Counted from the first letter of the stretch, positions 51,142 to 59,736 are shown. The stretch: DNA of 64,000 nt from Stictocephala bisonia (GCA_035578905.1 JAQJVL010000327.1:629001-693000); one strand, 5' to 3'. The notes: generated from the sequence alone by a model not told the origin. Translations and numbers: made by a program.

Positions 51142-52056
51142 ATGAGTGTAAGAGAGCAGATAGCAAGGGAGCTACATGCTCCAGTTAGAAAAAAAATCCC
51201 TACTAGACCTGTAGAAGTTAAGGGAATACAAGACTTGTTCCAAGCTGACTTGGTCGAAATGATACCTTATTCTAAACAAAACCAAGGGTACAAGTACATC
51301 TTAACAATAATAAACTGTTTTAGCAAATACGCCTTTGCTGTCCCATTAAAAGATAAGACTGGTCCAGAAATCGTTAAAGCCATAACACCCGTATTAAAGT
51401 CCAATAAAATGAAACATTTACAAACAAGTAAAGAATTTTACAACGTAGGATTCACAAAGCTAATGAAAAAATATGGTAATTCAAGCTACAGTGATAAGAA
51501 GGCGTCCATCGTAGAGCGGTTCAACCGTAGCCTTAAATCATTAATGTGGCGAACGTTCACGGAGCAAGGTAAGTATCAATGGGTCAAGATACTACCTTCT
51601 TTGTTGGAAGAATACTACACAAGAAAACATAAAACTATTGGCATGGCTCCAAGTCATGTGAACAAAAGAAATGAAAACATAGTCAGAAAAAACATTAATA
51701 AAAATAGACAAAAATACAAGAAAGTGGATAAAAAGGTCCGTTTTAAAGTAGGCGACAAGGTGAGGATAAGTAAGTATAAAAAAGTCTTTGACAAAGGATA
51801 CCTACCCAACTGGACTAACGAGATATTTACTGTGTACAAAGTCCAAACTACTATTCCTACAACCTACCTCCTCAAAGACCATACTGGTGACGTCATCAAA
51901 GGAAGTTTCTACGAAAAAAAGATACAAAAATCCAAAACAGATGATGTATACCTGGTTGAAAAAGTACTTAGAAAAAAAGGGAACAAAGTATTAGTTAAAT
52001 GGGCAGGATACGACGGTAAACACAATACATGGGTGAACAAGAAAGACTTGGTATAA
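51142..52056 (+). CDS. retrovirus-type integrase with C-terminal chromodomain
   Basis: 304 residues, ATG start following CATTCTTCCACT. The DDE core has first Asp in DLFQADLVEM (D36) and Glu in SIVERFNRS (E125). The second catalytic Asp, expected in a D-x-G-x-EF context, is absent: the sequence reads HLQTSKEFYN (S96). The Asp-to-Glu spacing is also short, pointing to small in-frame deletions. An SH3-like basic region (about 197-265) is followed by a chromodomain at about 269-304 (VEKVLRKKGNKVLVKWAGYD). The integrase inserts element DNA and the chromodomain may steer it to marked chromatin. The frame is open but catalysis is unlikely. It abuts the packaging ATPase. Confidence 0.92.
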   Translation: MSVREQIARELHAPVRKKIPTRPVEVKGIQDLFQADLVEMIPYSKQNQGYKYILTIINCFSKYAFAVPLKDKTGPEIVKAITPVLKSNKMKHLQTSKEFYNVGFTKLMKKYGNSSYSDKKASIVERFNRSLKSLMWRTFTEQGKYQWVKILPSLLEEYYTRKHKTIGMAPSHVNKRNENIVRKNINKNRQKYKKVDKKVRFKVGDKVRISKYKKVFDKGYLPNWTNEIFTVYKVQTTIPTTYLLKDHTGDVIKGSFYEKKIQKSKTDDVYLVEKVLRKKGNKVLVKWAGYDGKHNTWVNKKDLV

Positions 52057-52062
52057 ATAAAG
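52052..52062 (+). promoter_or_regulatory. TATA box before the ATPase
   Basis: TATAAATAAAG overlaps the integrase stop region and lies 43 nt before the preferred ATPase start at 52095. Confidence 0.5.
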
Positions 52063-52094
52063 GCTTTCCTTACACTTTCATTCATAACTCAACA

Positions 52095-52778
52095 ATGCGT
52101 GTTATTGAACAGGACACAAAGCTACCTGTCGAAAACTTTGACATGTGCACTATACACACAGGTAGTGCCATTAAACACGGACCATTATTTCCATCCACTA
52201 TAAGGTGCATAGTGGCTGGACCTATTAATTGTGGTAAAACGAACGTTGTTTTCAACATGTTGTTCGATCCAAACGGATTAAGGTTCGAAAATGTTTACAT
52301 TTTCTCAAAGTCCCTATATCAACCCAAGTATCAATTTTTAAAAAGTTTTTTACCCAAGGAAATTGGATACTTTATATTTGATGAAAATACTAAAGTCTTA
52401 CCTCCTAAAGAAGCTAAAAATAATTCCATTATGATTTTTGACGACATTGCGTGTGAAAAACACGATAATATACGCAACTACTTTACCATGGGCCGACATA
52501 ATAACATTGATTGTTTTTATATAGGACAAACCTACAGTAGGATACCCAAACAGTTGGTGAGAGATAATACAAACTTGATTATTTTATTCAAACAGAACGA
52601 AACAAATCTCAAACATGTTTACAATGATCATGTAAATACGGACATGACTTTTGAAAAGTTTCGAGAAATGTGCGCTTTAGCTTGGAAAGATAAGGACAGT
52701 TTTTTCTGTATTAGTAAGGACTGTGAATTGGATAAAGGGAGATACAGAGTTAGCTTTGACAAGTTTCTAGTCTTGTAA
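52095..52778 (+). CDS. A32-like genome-packaging ATPase
   Basis: 227 residues from ATG 52095. An earlier in-frame ATG at 52029 would overlap the integrase and precede the TATA motif, so the downstream start is preferred. Walker A is GPINCGKTN (about residues 43-51 from 52095), Walker B is SIMIFDDI, and a sensor-like IGQTYSRIPKQL follows. The FtsK/HerA-type fold is shared with packaging ATPases of Polintons, virophages and large DNA viruses, which pump DNA into the capsid. The frame is intact. Confidence 0.9.
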   Translation: MRVIEQDTKLPVENFDMCTIHTGSAIKHGPLFPSTIRCIVAGPINCGKTNVVFNMLFDPNGLRFENVYIFSKSLYQPKYQFLKSFLPKEIGYFIFDENTKVLPPKEAKNNSIMIFDDIACEKHDNIRNYFTMGRHNNIDCFYIGQTYSRIPKQLVRDNTNLIILFKQNETNLKHVYNDHVNTDMTFEKFREMCALAWKDKDSFFCISKDCELDKGRYRVSFDKFLVL

Positions 52779-52785
52779 TATAAAT
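52776..52785 (+). promoter_or_regulatory. TATA-like box before the DUF8207-like gene
   Basis: TAATATAAAT immediately after the ATPase stop, 95 nt before the next ATG. The same TAATATAAA core recurs at 54790 and 55636. Confidence 0.5.
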
Positions 52786-52870
52786 ACGACCTACTTTAAT
52801 TTTCAACAACAGTTAGCGATAAGCCTCTGTGTGATCCACAACTAGAACAAACTCTTTTTCATTTATAAAC

Positions 52871-53841
52871 ATGTCGCAAAACAGTAAACATCAAACTCTT
52901 ACGAGAAGAATTATACAGCTGCAAGATGCTGTCCGCCGCAAGTATCGTGCTTTCAAGTTGAGTAACATGTATACCGAACAAACATTAGAAAAACAGTACA
53001 AACCAATTTTAACTGAACTTAGAAACAGAACGGATATACAAAATGAACCAAAGGAGGAGCCTATGGACCTCAGTGTGGACGAGCAGGATAATTTTAAGCC
53101 AGATTATATGTCAACACCTAAAGGACCATTGTGGAACACACAAGTGTTTGAAACCTCGTCTCCCCCCCACCCTCACTTATTCAATTGATACAAAGCCCCG
53201 CAAAGTTTCACGAGGCGTCACAGTACGTTTTAGTGACATTTAACGCACCCATAACACAAAAATACATGTTAAAACTTTTAAAAGACGAAGCCGGTGTTAA
53301 GAATAAAATGGACAACATATACGGACCACATATTGATGGTGATAAATTAATGGTGGGTAATCAACTGCTTACATTTGACAACGAAGGAAACATTCACTTG
53401 AACAATGTACAGTACCGAGGAACCGAAGGTCTTTACGAATTATTATTTAAAAGGCAACCCGATGAAAAGGTATACACACAAGATGATTTGGACGCTTATA
53501 AAGATGTACTGATAAAAACGAATGCGCATAAAAAAGGTTATTTACCTCATAATCACATTAACCGACCGACAAAGTCCATAAAACATAAAAACATAATTTC
53601 CGTATTATTCCCCAAACAAATGTACGGTAAAGGGCTAAAAGACTTTGGATCATGTGACATTTCCTATTGGGACAATCCAAACGAATTATGTGATAGATTA
53701 AAACTTATTATAGCTTCGACAGAGGCCGGAAATGGCAACCATAGGAACGAAATTCAAAACATAATCGAGGAATTAAAAGAAGCTAAAATTATTTCAGGAG
53801 CTGGTAATAGCCGATACAAAGCATTAATCGCTTATGTGTAA
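52871..53841 (+). pseudogene. DUF8207-like protein of Polintons (frameshifted)
   Basis: The first frame (52871-53188, ATG) has a basic helical start (TRRIIQLQDAVRRKYRAFKL), an acidic middle (EPKEEPMDLSVDEQ) and ends FETSSPP. The second frame, without an ATG, runs to 53841 and carries the conserved part: NKMDNIYGPHIDGDKLMVG, NNVQYRGTEGLYELLF and YTQDDLDAYKDVLIKTNAHK. The two are separated by a frame change at or near a C7 run at about 53161-53168. This family is common next to polymerase and capsid genes in insect Polinton-like loci; from memory it corresponds to DUF8207. Its function is unknown. The frameshift may be a sequencing slip. Confidence 0.75.
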
Positions 53842-53866
53842 ACATGGATACTTATTTTGATTTGTG

Positions 53867-53903
53867 TATATAAAGTATTTTCATACGAATATTTTCATCA
53901 GTT
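53867..53903 (+). promoter_or_regulatory. TATA box and TCAGT initiator before the fibre gene
   Basis: TATATAAAG (53867-53875) is followed about 30 nt on by TCATCAGTTAG, an arthropod-type initiator, just before the ATG at 53909. Confidence 0.6.
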
Positions 53904-53908
53904 AGATT

Positions 53909-54736
53909 ATGTCTGTGGACAAGTTTGGACGTGTCTTGCCCTCAGAGGACAATGTAAGTGGCGAAGGACCACAGGGCGAAGGTTTTAAACTAACACCTGA
54001 AGGAAACTATGATATTGAAAATAAACGAATGGTTAACGTCGGTGTGCCTGTGGCAGACAACGATGTTGTTACGAGAACATACTTTGAGGCTAACACAATG
54101 CCAAACTTACAAAACAGCTATTCTGCACGTAACAAAAGAATAGAAAATTTAGCATCACCAAAGGAGCTCGGAGATGCTGTGAATTTAAAAACTATAGGTG
54201 AACAATGTGTACTGTACCAACAAAAAACAGTCAACGTAGGAGATAGGCTTATAACAAGGGTAAAGGACCCTACAGGTCCGAATCATGCGGCGACCAAACG
54301 TTACGTAGATGCTGCCATTCCTGTTAAAACTAGTAGTTATTGGAGTTTTGAAAAGCGACGTTTAGTTTCTGTAGCTGACCCACATTATAATCAAGATGCT
54401 GTAACCAAGTCATATCTAGTGGCAAACTGTCCAAAGAAACGCAAGGACGACTGGGACTTTGATAATATGGGAATTAAATCTGTTAGAGATGCGAAAGAAA
54501 TGGACGAGGCTGTAAACCTAAAATTGTTAACCGAAGCAAAATCGCATATTTTGGAAATATTAGGTCAACAAACAACAACTACAGGTTCAGTGCTGACATC
54601 ACTTAAAGATACGGTTAGTGCACTGGAGGGGCGGATTTATGAAAACAGCGTTAAATCTGAAAAACAACTTAGAAAATTCGGTCAGGTACTTTTTTCCCAT
54701 ATTCACGGTGCTAAAGGGCGGATTCAGAAACACTGA
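53909..54736 (+). CDS. fibre-like protein with five shaft repeats
   Basis: 275 residues, frame intact. After an N-terminal VDKFGR and a Gly/Pro-rich stretch (GEGPQGEGF, residues 18-26) come five copies of a 26-28-residue repeat, at about 34-60, 71-97, 106-133, 145-170 and 182-208. Each has the pattern aromatic-x-aliphatic, [KR]-R/I, V/L, D/P and a closing DAVTK-Y-like motif (DNDVVTRTY, GDAVNLK, NHAATKRY, NQDAVTKSY, DEAVNLK). Such repeats occur in trimeric phage tail fibres. The C-terminus (about 205-265) looks like a coiled coil. It is probably a trimeric virion surface fibre used for attachment, by inference from repeat type and position among capsid genes. Confidence 0.7.
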   Translation: MSVDKFGRVLPSEDNVSGEGPQGEGFKLTPEGNYDIENKRMVNVGVPVADNDVVTRTYFEANTMPNLQNSYSARNKRIENLASPKELGDAVNLKTIGEQCVLYQQKTVNVGDRLITRVKDPTGPNHAATKRYVDAAIPVKTSSYWSFEKRRLVSVADPHYNQDAVTKSYLVANCPKKRKDDWDFDNMGIKSVRDAKEMDEAVNLKLLTEAKSHILEILGQQTTTTGSVLTSLKDTVSALEGRIYENSVKSEKQLRKFGQVLFSHIHGAKGRIQKH

Positions 54737-54789
54737 CCACCGATAACTACATAAACTGGACTGAAATTTTCGGTGAACAAGGTGAGGGG

Positions 54790-54799
54790 TAATATAAAG
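54790..54799 (+). promoter_or_regulatory. TATA-like box before the PLA2-protease gene
   Basis: TAATATAAAG, 66 nt before the ATG at 54856, with CTTCATTCTTCAAC about 30 nt downstream as possible initiator. Confidence 0.5.
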
Positions 54800-54855
54800 T
54801 GAAATATAGCTAAGTCCCTTCATTCTTCAACTAACCTTCGTAAGAGACACACATA

Positions 54856-55732
54856 ATGAAGAAGAAATCGTCACGTCGCGGAAGAGGACTTGTATCTAGT
54901 GCACTCGAAGGAATTGGAAGTTTAGCTGGAACAGCCTTAAACAGGGGTATTGATCTACTGCCAGTGGAACTTCACCTGCCAGGATACAGGTACTATGGGG
55001 GTGGCACCAAGTTAAAGAAGAGATTAGCTCGTGGTGATCAGGGAATAAACGGTCTGGACGAAGACTGCAAGGCCCACGACAAAGCCTACTCACAGTATTC
55101 AGACACAGCGCGGAGAGCGCAAGCTGACAGAGACTTGGCCGAACGAGCTTGGCAAAGGTTTAAGGCATCAGATTCGTCTGTGGGTGAGAAAGCCGCAGCT
55201 TGGGTAGTTACAACAGCCATGAAGGCGAAAGCAAAGTTGGGTTGTTCTCATAAGAGAAAGAAGGGTGAGGGCTTGTATCTAAGACCCTGGGTAGGTCGAG
55301 GTGTTAAGAATGCACCTAAAAACAAAAAGAAATGCACTTGTAAGAAGAAAAAAAACTTCAAATTAGTCTACGTTCCCGGACGTGCCCTATCAAACCACGA
55401 ACTGGTTACCTACGCTAAAAAATTAAACATTCCACACTTTCGAGGTGTTTACATGAGGGACACACTTCCGAATAAACCTAGATTGAACGAAAGTGCAATT
55501 ATTAATTTGGACAGTATACAGGAGGAAGGAACACGTTGGGTTTGTTATAAAAAGCTAGGTAACGAGGTTTCGTTTTGACAGTTTTGGTAACTTGCGTCCT
55601 CCTATGGAATTGATTATGTATTGGGGTCCCAGTGTTAATATAAAGTATAACAATGAAAGACAACAGAATTTTGACTCAGTACTTTGCGGGCACTTGTGTT
55701 TAGAGTTCCTCGTTGATAATGTTTTGCCTTAG
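54856..55732 (+). pseudogene. phospholipase A2-adenain-like protease fusion (frameshifted)
   Basis: The first frame is 54856-55578 (240 residues). Residues 41-100 form a parvovirus VP1-type phospholipase A2 domain: LPGYRYYGGGTKL as the calcium loop (usually Y-x-GPG; here GGG) and CKAHDKAYSQY with the catalytic H74-D75. A basic linker (131-168) follows, then an adenain-type cysteine protease from about 170: HFRGVYMRD, NESAIINLDS, EEGTRWV. The usual catalytic His after G-T is Arg (R227). After a frame change near 55568 the protease continues to TAG 55730-55732, with FDSFG and the Gln/Cys region QQNFDSVLCGHLCLEFL. The PLA2 would breach membranes and the protease mature the capsid. The ends overlap the minor capsid start by 14 nt. 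Confidence 0.85.
55636..55680 (+). promoter_or_regulatory. TATA-like box and initiator before the minor capsid gene
   Basis: TAATATAAAG (55636-55645) and GACTCAGTAC about 30 nt later lie inside the protease coding region, 83 nt before the minor capsid ATG. Confidence 0.5.
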
Positions 55733-56402
55733 TGGACAGAGTTCAACGCTAAGTTGTGACATATTTCCTTCGATCGATTTATCGACAGGTGATTGGGAAA
55801 TTGGTTTGATCGATCTCACAACGTGCAACTCAATACCGAATGTAGAAGAAAATGTGAACGACACATTCCACTACGGGGACACTGTAATGAAAATTCCGAC
55901 TGGCTCCTACGAGATTAGCGATTTAGAGAATTACGATAACAATAACATAAAAACTGATGTAAAATTCAGTTTAAAACCAAACAATAGTACTTTGAAAGTC
56001 GAAATTAATTGTAGCGAGTCCATTCACTTTGAAACAGGAAACAGCCTGGCTACCTTGCTCGGCTTTAATAAAGCTGTATACGAAGCCAATAAAACTCACA
56101 TGTCTGAGAATGAAGTTAACATTAACTCAGTAAATGTCGTTCGAGTCACATGTAACGTGACAAGAGGCTCGTATCAGATCGGTCAGGAAAGCCATATAAT
56201 ACACGAATTTTATCCATCAGTTCCACCTGGCTACAAAATAATTGAAACGCCTCATAACGTGATATATTTACCTGTAAGTGTGCAAGCTTTGAATTACATT
56301 ACTTGTGAGCTGAGAGATCAACAAGGGAAGTTGATGAACTTTAGAAACGAAACAATTTCGTTACGCTTACACTTAAGACGAAGCAATGGGATTAGTATTT
56401 AG
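55719..56402 (+). CDS. minor capsid (penton-like) protein
   Basis: 227 residues from ATG 55719; the codons just upstream contain no other ATG. Recognisable family segments are GDWEIGLIDLTTCNSIPN, GDTVMKIPTGSYEI, TGNSLATLLGF, the IHEFYPSVPPGYKI block and PHNVIYLPVSV. This matches the single-jelly-roll penton-like protein that sits before the major capsid gene in insect and cnidarian Polinton/adintovirus elements. It is predicted to occupy the capsid five-fold vertices. The frame is intact. It overlaps the protease end by 14 nt and the following small ORF by 17 nt. Confidence 0.8.
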   Translation: MFCLSGQSSTLSCDIFPSIDLSTGDWEIGLIDLTTCNSIPNVEENVNDTFHYGDTVMKIPTGSYEISDLENYDNNNIKTDVKFSLKPNNSTLKVEINCSESIHFETGNSLATLLGFNKAVYEANKTHMSENEVNINSVNVVRVTCNVTRGSYQIGQESHIIHEFYPSVPPGYKIIETPHNVIYLPVSVQALNYITCELRDQQGKLMNFRNETISLRLHLRRSNGISI

Positions 56403-56523
56403 GGAAACAACTGTGCCGAAACAGGTCATTAGACCTAAAACACTCGAGGTGTTAACATCGAGCAATACAGAGCTTTTAAGGTCCTTAGGATTTAAAATAA
56501 AAGTAAAAAATGTTGGAAATTGA
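56386..56523 (+). CDS. 45-residue small ORF between capsid genes
   Basis: ATG 56386 to TGA 56521-56523, in a third frame. It overlaps the minor capsid end (17 nt) and the major capsid start (14 nt), so it fills the gap exactly. Product begins MGLVFRETTVPKQVIRP and ends LRSLGFKIKVKN: basic, with no membrane segment. It is not a recognised family. The tight overlaps and intact frame in a decaying element suggest a real gene, perhaps a small capsid-associated peptide. Confidence 0.5.
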   Translation: MGLVFRETTVPKQVIRPKTLEVLTSSNTELLRSLGFKIKVKNVGN

Positions 56524-57693
56524 GGGAGAAGTCGAATACAGCGATGTTATTACAAGCTGTGAGTATCACACACACAAACCGTACGCCTCTTCAACTTTTA
56601 AAAACAATGATGAAATACGTATTGCCGTCAGTCAACAGGACATTATTACTGCCCCGTTTGAAAGTTCTCTGCATATTTCTGGTAAAATTACAGCCAAAAA
56701 GGTTGGCGGTGTAGGCGCAGACGTGTCTCTGATTAATAACGCTATGGCGTACTTGTTTGAAGATATTAGATACGAAATTTCTGGTATAACAGTGGACCGT
56801 ACTAAAAACTTGGGTTTTGAATCAACTATTAAAAGTCTACTGTCACTTAGGCAGAATGAAACAAATGCATTGGAAAATGCTTGTTGGTTCGGTCCAGAGT
56901 CATCAAAAAAAAAACAACCGAGTTTACTTTTGCCGTTCCATTAAAATTACTCTTTGGTGTCATGGAAGATTACAGGAAAATTATTGTAAATATAAAACAA
57001 GAATTGATTCTGCTGCGGTCAGCCAACAACACGGATGTGATGTTATCAGAGGATGCGCTATCACACACTCTGGAAATAACCGACTTGTACTGGCGTGTGC
57101 CACACTTGACTGTTTCCGATAGTTACAAAGAAAAACTTTTAAGACTCGTTAATAAAGACACACCGATTCATCTTCCCTTTAGGTCGTGGGAGTGTCACGA
57201 ATATCCCACGCTCCCACAAACAAAGAGACATAATTGGACTGTAAAAACGTCATCGCAGATAGAGAAACATCGCTATGTGATACTAACGTTTCAAACTGAT
57301 AGGAAAAATAACATAAAAATGAACATGTCAGGTTTTGACCATTGTGATTTAATGGATATAAAGTTATACCTCAATTCAAGTTACTATCCCTACGACAATA
57401 TCCGAGGTGATTGGAGTTTATTCTATGAAATGTACGCCAAATTTCAGTCTTCATACTACGGTGTTTCCAATTCACCTATCATGGACTTGGATACTTTTAA
57501 ATCGAAATGTCCAATCTTTGTAATTGACTGCTCCAAGCAGAATGATTCAATCAAGTCTGGACCTATCGATGTACGCATCGAATTTGAATTTAAAAATAAT
57601 GTACCGGACAAGACTACAGCTTACTGTTTAATAATTCACGATGCACATTTAATGTACAATCTCTTAACAAGTACAGTAAGAACGGTTATGTAA
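56510..57693 (+). pseudogene. major capsid protein, double jelly roll (frameshifted)
   Basis: The first frame 56510-56944 starts MLEIEGEVEYSD with YHTHKPYASSTF, NNDEIRIAV and INNAMAYLFEDIRYEISG; the second runs to 57693. The frame changes at an A10 run at about 56907-56916. Later segments include ITDLYWRVPHLTVSD, FRSWECHEYPTLPQTKRHNW, YVILTFQTDRKNN, FDHCDLMDIKLYLNSSYYPY and the IDVRIEFEFKNNVP region. This is the hexon-like major capsid protein of Polinton/adintovirus elements, about 390 residues, a trimer building the shell. A homopolymer slip in sequencing could explain the break, as no stop codon or missing motif was seen. Confidence 0.85.
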
Positions 57694-57712
57694 TAAAAGG
57701 GGGAGGGGGAAT

Positions 57713-57750
57713 AATATTTAATAATCAAACTAAATTAATTTATTCAGTTG
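57713..57750 (+). promoter_or_regulatory. promoter-like elements before the last gene
   Basis: AATATTTAATAAT (57713) followed about 30 nt on by TTATTCAGTTG, an arthropod-type initiator; the ATG is at 57788. Confidence 0.45.
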
Positions 57751-57787
57751 AGAGGATGGAGCCGTCAAGACAAAACCCACAGTAGTC

Positions 57788-58249
57788 ATGTCGACACCGG
57801 CTGTGGTGGAGTTTCATGGGTTCAAAGACAATCGCAATAGATTTATCGTTAAAGAATTTGTCGTTGTGGGTCCTTTTGTAAATGTAAATATAGTTTTCAA
57901 GTCTCCTTATCCTGAAAGTAAGTTGAATAGTGCTGCTCGGAAAGCTAACAATTGGTGTGAGCGTAAGTTTCACTAAATACTTTAGGAGGAGGGATGTGTA
58001 CCTTTTAACTTCAAACTAGTTCGTAGCTTACTAAAACCTTTTGATATAGTCTATACCAAAGGGTTGGAGAAAAAGTTATTTCTTTCCAAGTTTCACGGGA
58101 ATGTTCAGGAACTCGACGAGTCTTGGACAGTTCCCGACATGTATACGTTTTTACCTTGTTGTTTACCGCAACATGCTAGTGATGGCAAGTGCACCTTAGT
58201 AAGTGCTCAGTTTTACTACAAAAAGTTGCTTGCTTTTAAATGTGTGTAA
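57788..58249 (+). pseudogene. unidentified last gene of the Polinton, with internal stops
   Basis: One frame from ATG 57788 to TAA at 58247-58249, interrupted by stops at 57974-57976 (TAA) and 57983-57985 (TAG). Before the stops: VVEFHGFKDNRNRFIVKEFV and PYPESKLNSAARKANNW. After: EEGCVPFNFKLVRSLL, VYTKGLEKKLFLSKF and a Cys-bearing tail. The beta-strand pattern and the KGLEKK segment look like a family of uncharacterised insect proteins found at similar loci; I cannot name it. An RNase H-like or exonuclease-like fold is possible but not shown. Conservation past both stops says the stops are recent. Confidence 0.6.
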
Positions 58250-58978
58250 TTTTACTGTGAAAATTTTGATAAAAATTGTTACTATCGTATCCATAGCTCT
58301 GTGTGAATGTGCGTCCTATGGCTGGCCTAAACTCCATAAGTCCAGGACATGAACTGTCGAGGTGAGGGCGGCCCAAATTCAATAAAAAATCGCCCGACTG
58401 TTCTCTAAGGCAGCCGTAAAACGCGTACGACCTGAGGCGGTCCTGCAGCTTGGGGCTGGGCTAATCCCCGTAAGACCTTGAGTCGCAGATGCATCTAGTA
58501 TGCAATGGGCCCTCGTACAGTTTGCTTGAATGTTACACTCTATGGCTGGCCTAAACTCTGTAAGTCCAGGGTGTGAGTAAGGGATATTTTAGTAACAAGA
58601 AAAATAAAAGCCCTTTGTAAGTTTGTGCGTCACATTGAAAGGCTTCTCCAAGTAAAGTGGCGGCTAGACTTATAGGGGATCCAAAAAAAGTATAAAAAAA
58701 ACACAAAAAAATAATACTGGGAGGTAGCAATTTTGTTATGGAGTGGCTACCACCGTAGCTTGCGATGGTTGGGGCAAGTTACAATAAACAACCGTTCTCA
58801 CGGCTAGTGAGACTAGGCCTACTGGGGAAACTCACTATAATAAAAAACGCGCTGAGATCCTACCTCTTGGGTGGTGTGGAAACTGGATCAGAGCACACGC
58901 TAGGACAGTAGTTACAAGTTTTGTCACTAGGTGCGCATTTGCACAGAGTGCAATCGACATCAAGAGTAAGCAAGTCCA
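58250..58978 (+). other. right non-coding region of the Polinton
   Basis: No gene. Poly(A) signals AATAAA at 58381 and 58603 could end the plus-strand transcripts. A 35-bp direct repeat built on TATGGCTGGCCTAAACTC occurs at 58316-58350 and 58541-58575, with a diverged third copy near 58450. Confidence 0.6.
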
Positions 58979-59736
58979 TGCGCATGCGTCACCCGCTCAC
59001 AGCTGATGCCGCCAGGTCCGCTCCGATCGACGTTGCCGCTAGGGGCGCTGCGATCACGTCAGCCATAATTCATTTATTATAGTGTATGGAATATTAAATT
59101 TGTTATAGTGTATATATGATTAGAGTAACAACGCGCATGCGCGCCCGACCAGCAGACGACGCGTTAGCCATTTATTATAATGTATTTTATATAGTATAAA
59201 GAACACCACCTTGGATGAGGGAATTTTGGGAGGGAATTTTCCCACGGGGTGTGAGTTGGCGCGGGAGGGAAAGACGCCATATTGGACAAAAAAAGTTCAT
59301 TTTATATAGTATAACATGGAAAAAGACGTCATATTGGACAAAAAAAGTGTATTTTATATAGTATAACAAGGTTAACAGTGCATTTGTTATAGTATAACAT
59401 GGAAAAAGTTAGGTTAAGAGTGTATTTTATATAGTATAACAAGGTTAACAGTGAATTTCATATAGTATAACAAAGAAAAAGTTAGTTTAAGAGTGTATTT
59501 TATATAGTATAACAAGGTTAACAGTGAATTTTATATAGTATGATGTGGGAATTTGGAGGGAAATTTGGGAATTTGAGGGAAATTTGAGGTTAGGAAAAGT
59601 GAGGTTAGGAAATTTGGTGGGAAATGGGCGCCGCCATCTTGGAAAAGTCACGTGACCGCTCTCGACCAATCAGAGGCCAGAAAAGTCTTGGGTCCAAAGG
59701 TAAAAGTGGGTCTGAAACCTGGCAAAATATACTACT
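58979..59736 (-). repeat. right terminal inverted repeat (758 bp)
   Basis: Inverted counterpart of 45773-46476. It ends ATATACTACT at 59736. It keeps the motif cluster (GCCGCCATCTT 59630-59640, CACGTG 59649-59654, CCAATC 59666-59671) and repeated TATATAGTATAAC units, with indels relative to the left copy. Confidence 0.95.

Larger units (their letters stand above)
45773..59736 (+). mobile_element. Polinton/Maverick (adintovirus-like) element, 13,964 bp
   Basis: The ends are inverted repeats beginning AGTAGTATATTTTGCCAGG, flanked by the 6-bp duplication ATAACC. Polintons are known for AG termini, several-hundred-bp inverted repeats and 6-bp duplications. Inside, all on the plus strand, are DNA polymerase B, integrase with chromodomain, packaging ATPase, an adenain-like protease, and minor and major capsid proteins, which is the core Polinton/adintovirus set. 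Additional genes are a fibre-like protein, a phospholipase A2 domain, a DUF8207-like protein and two unknown ORFs. Several genes are broken, so this copy should be immobile on its own. Size is at the short end for Polintons. Confidence 0.96.
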
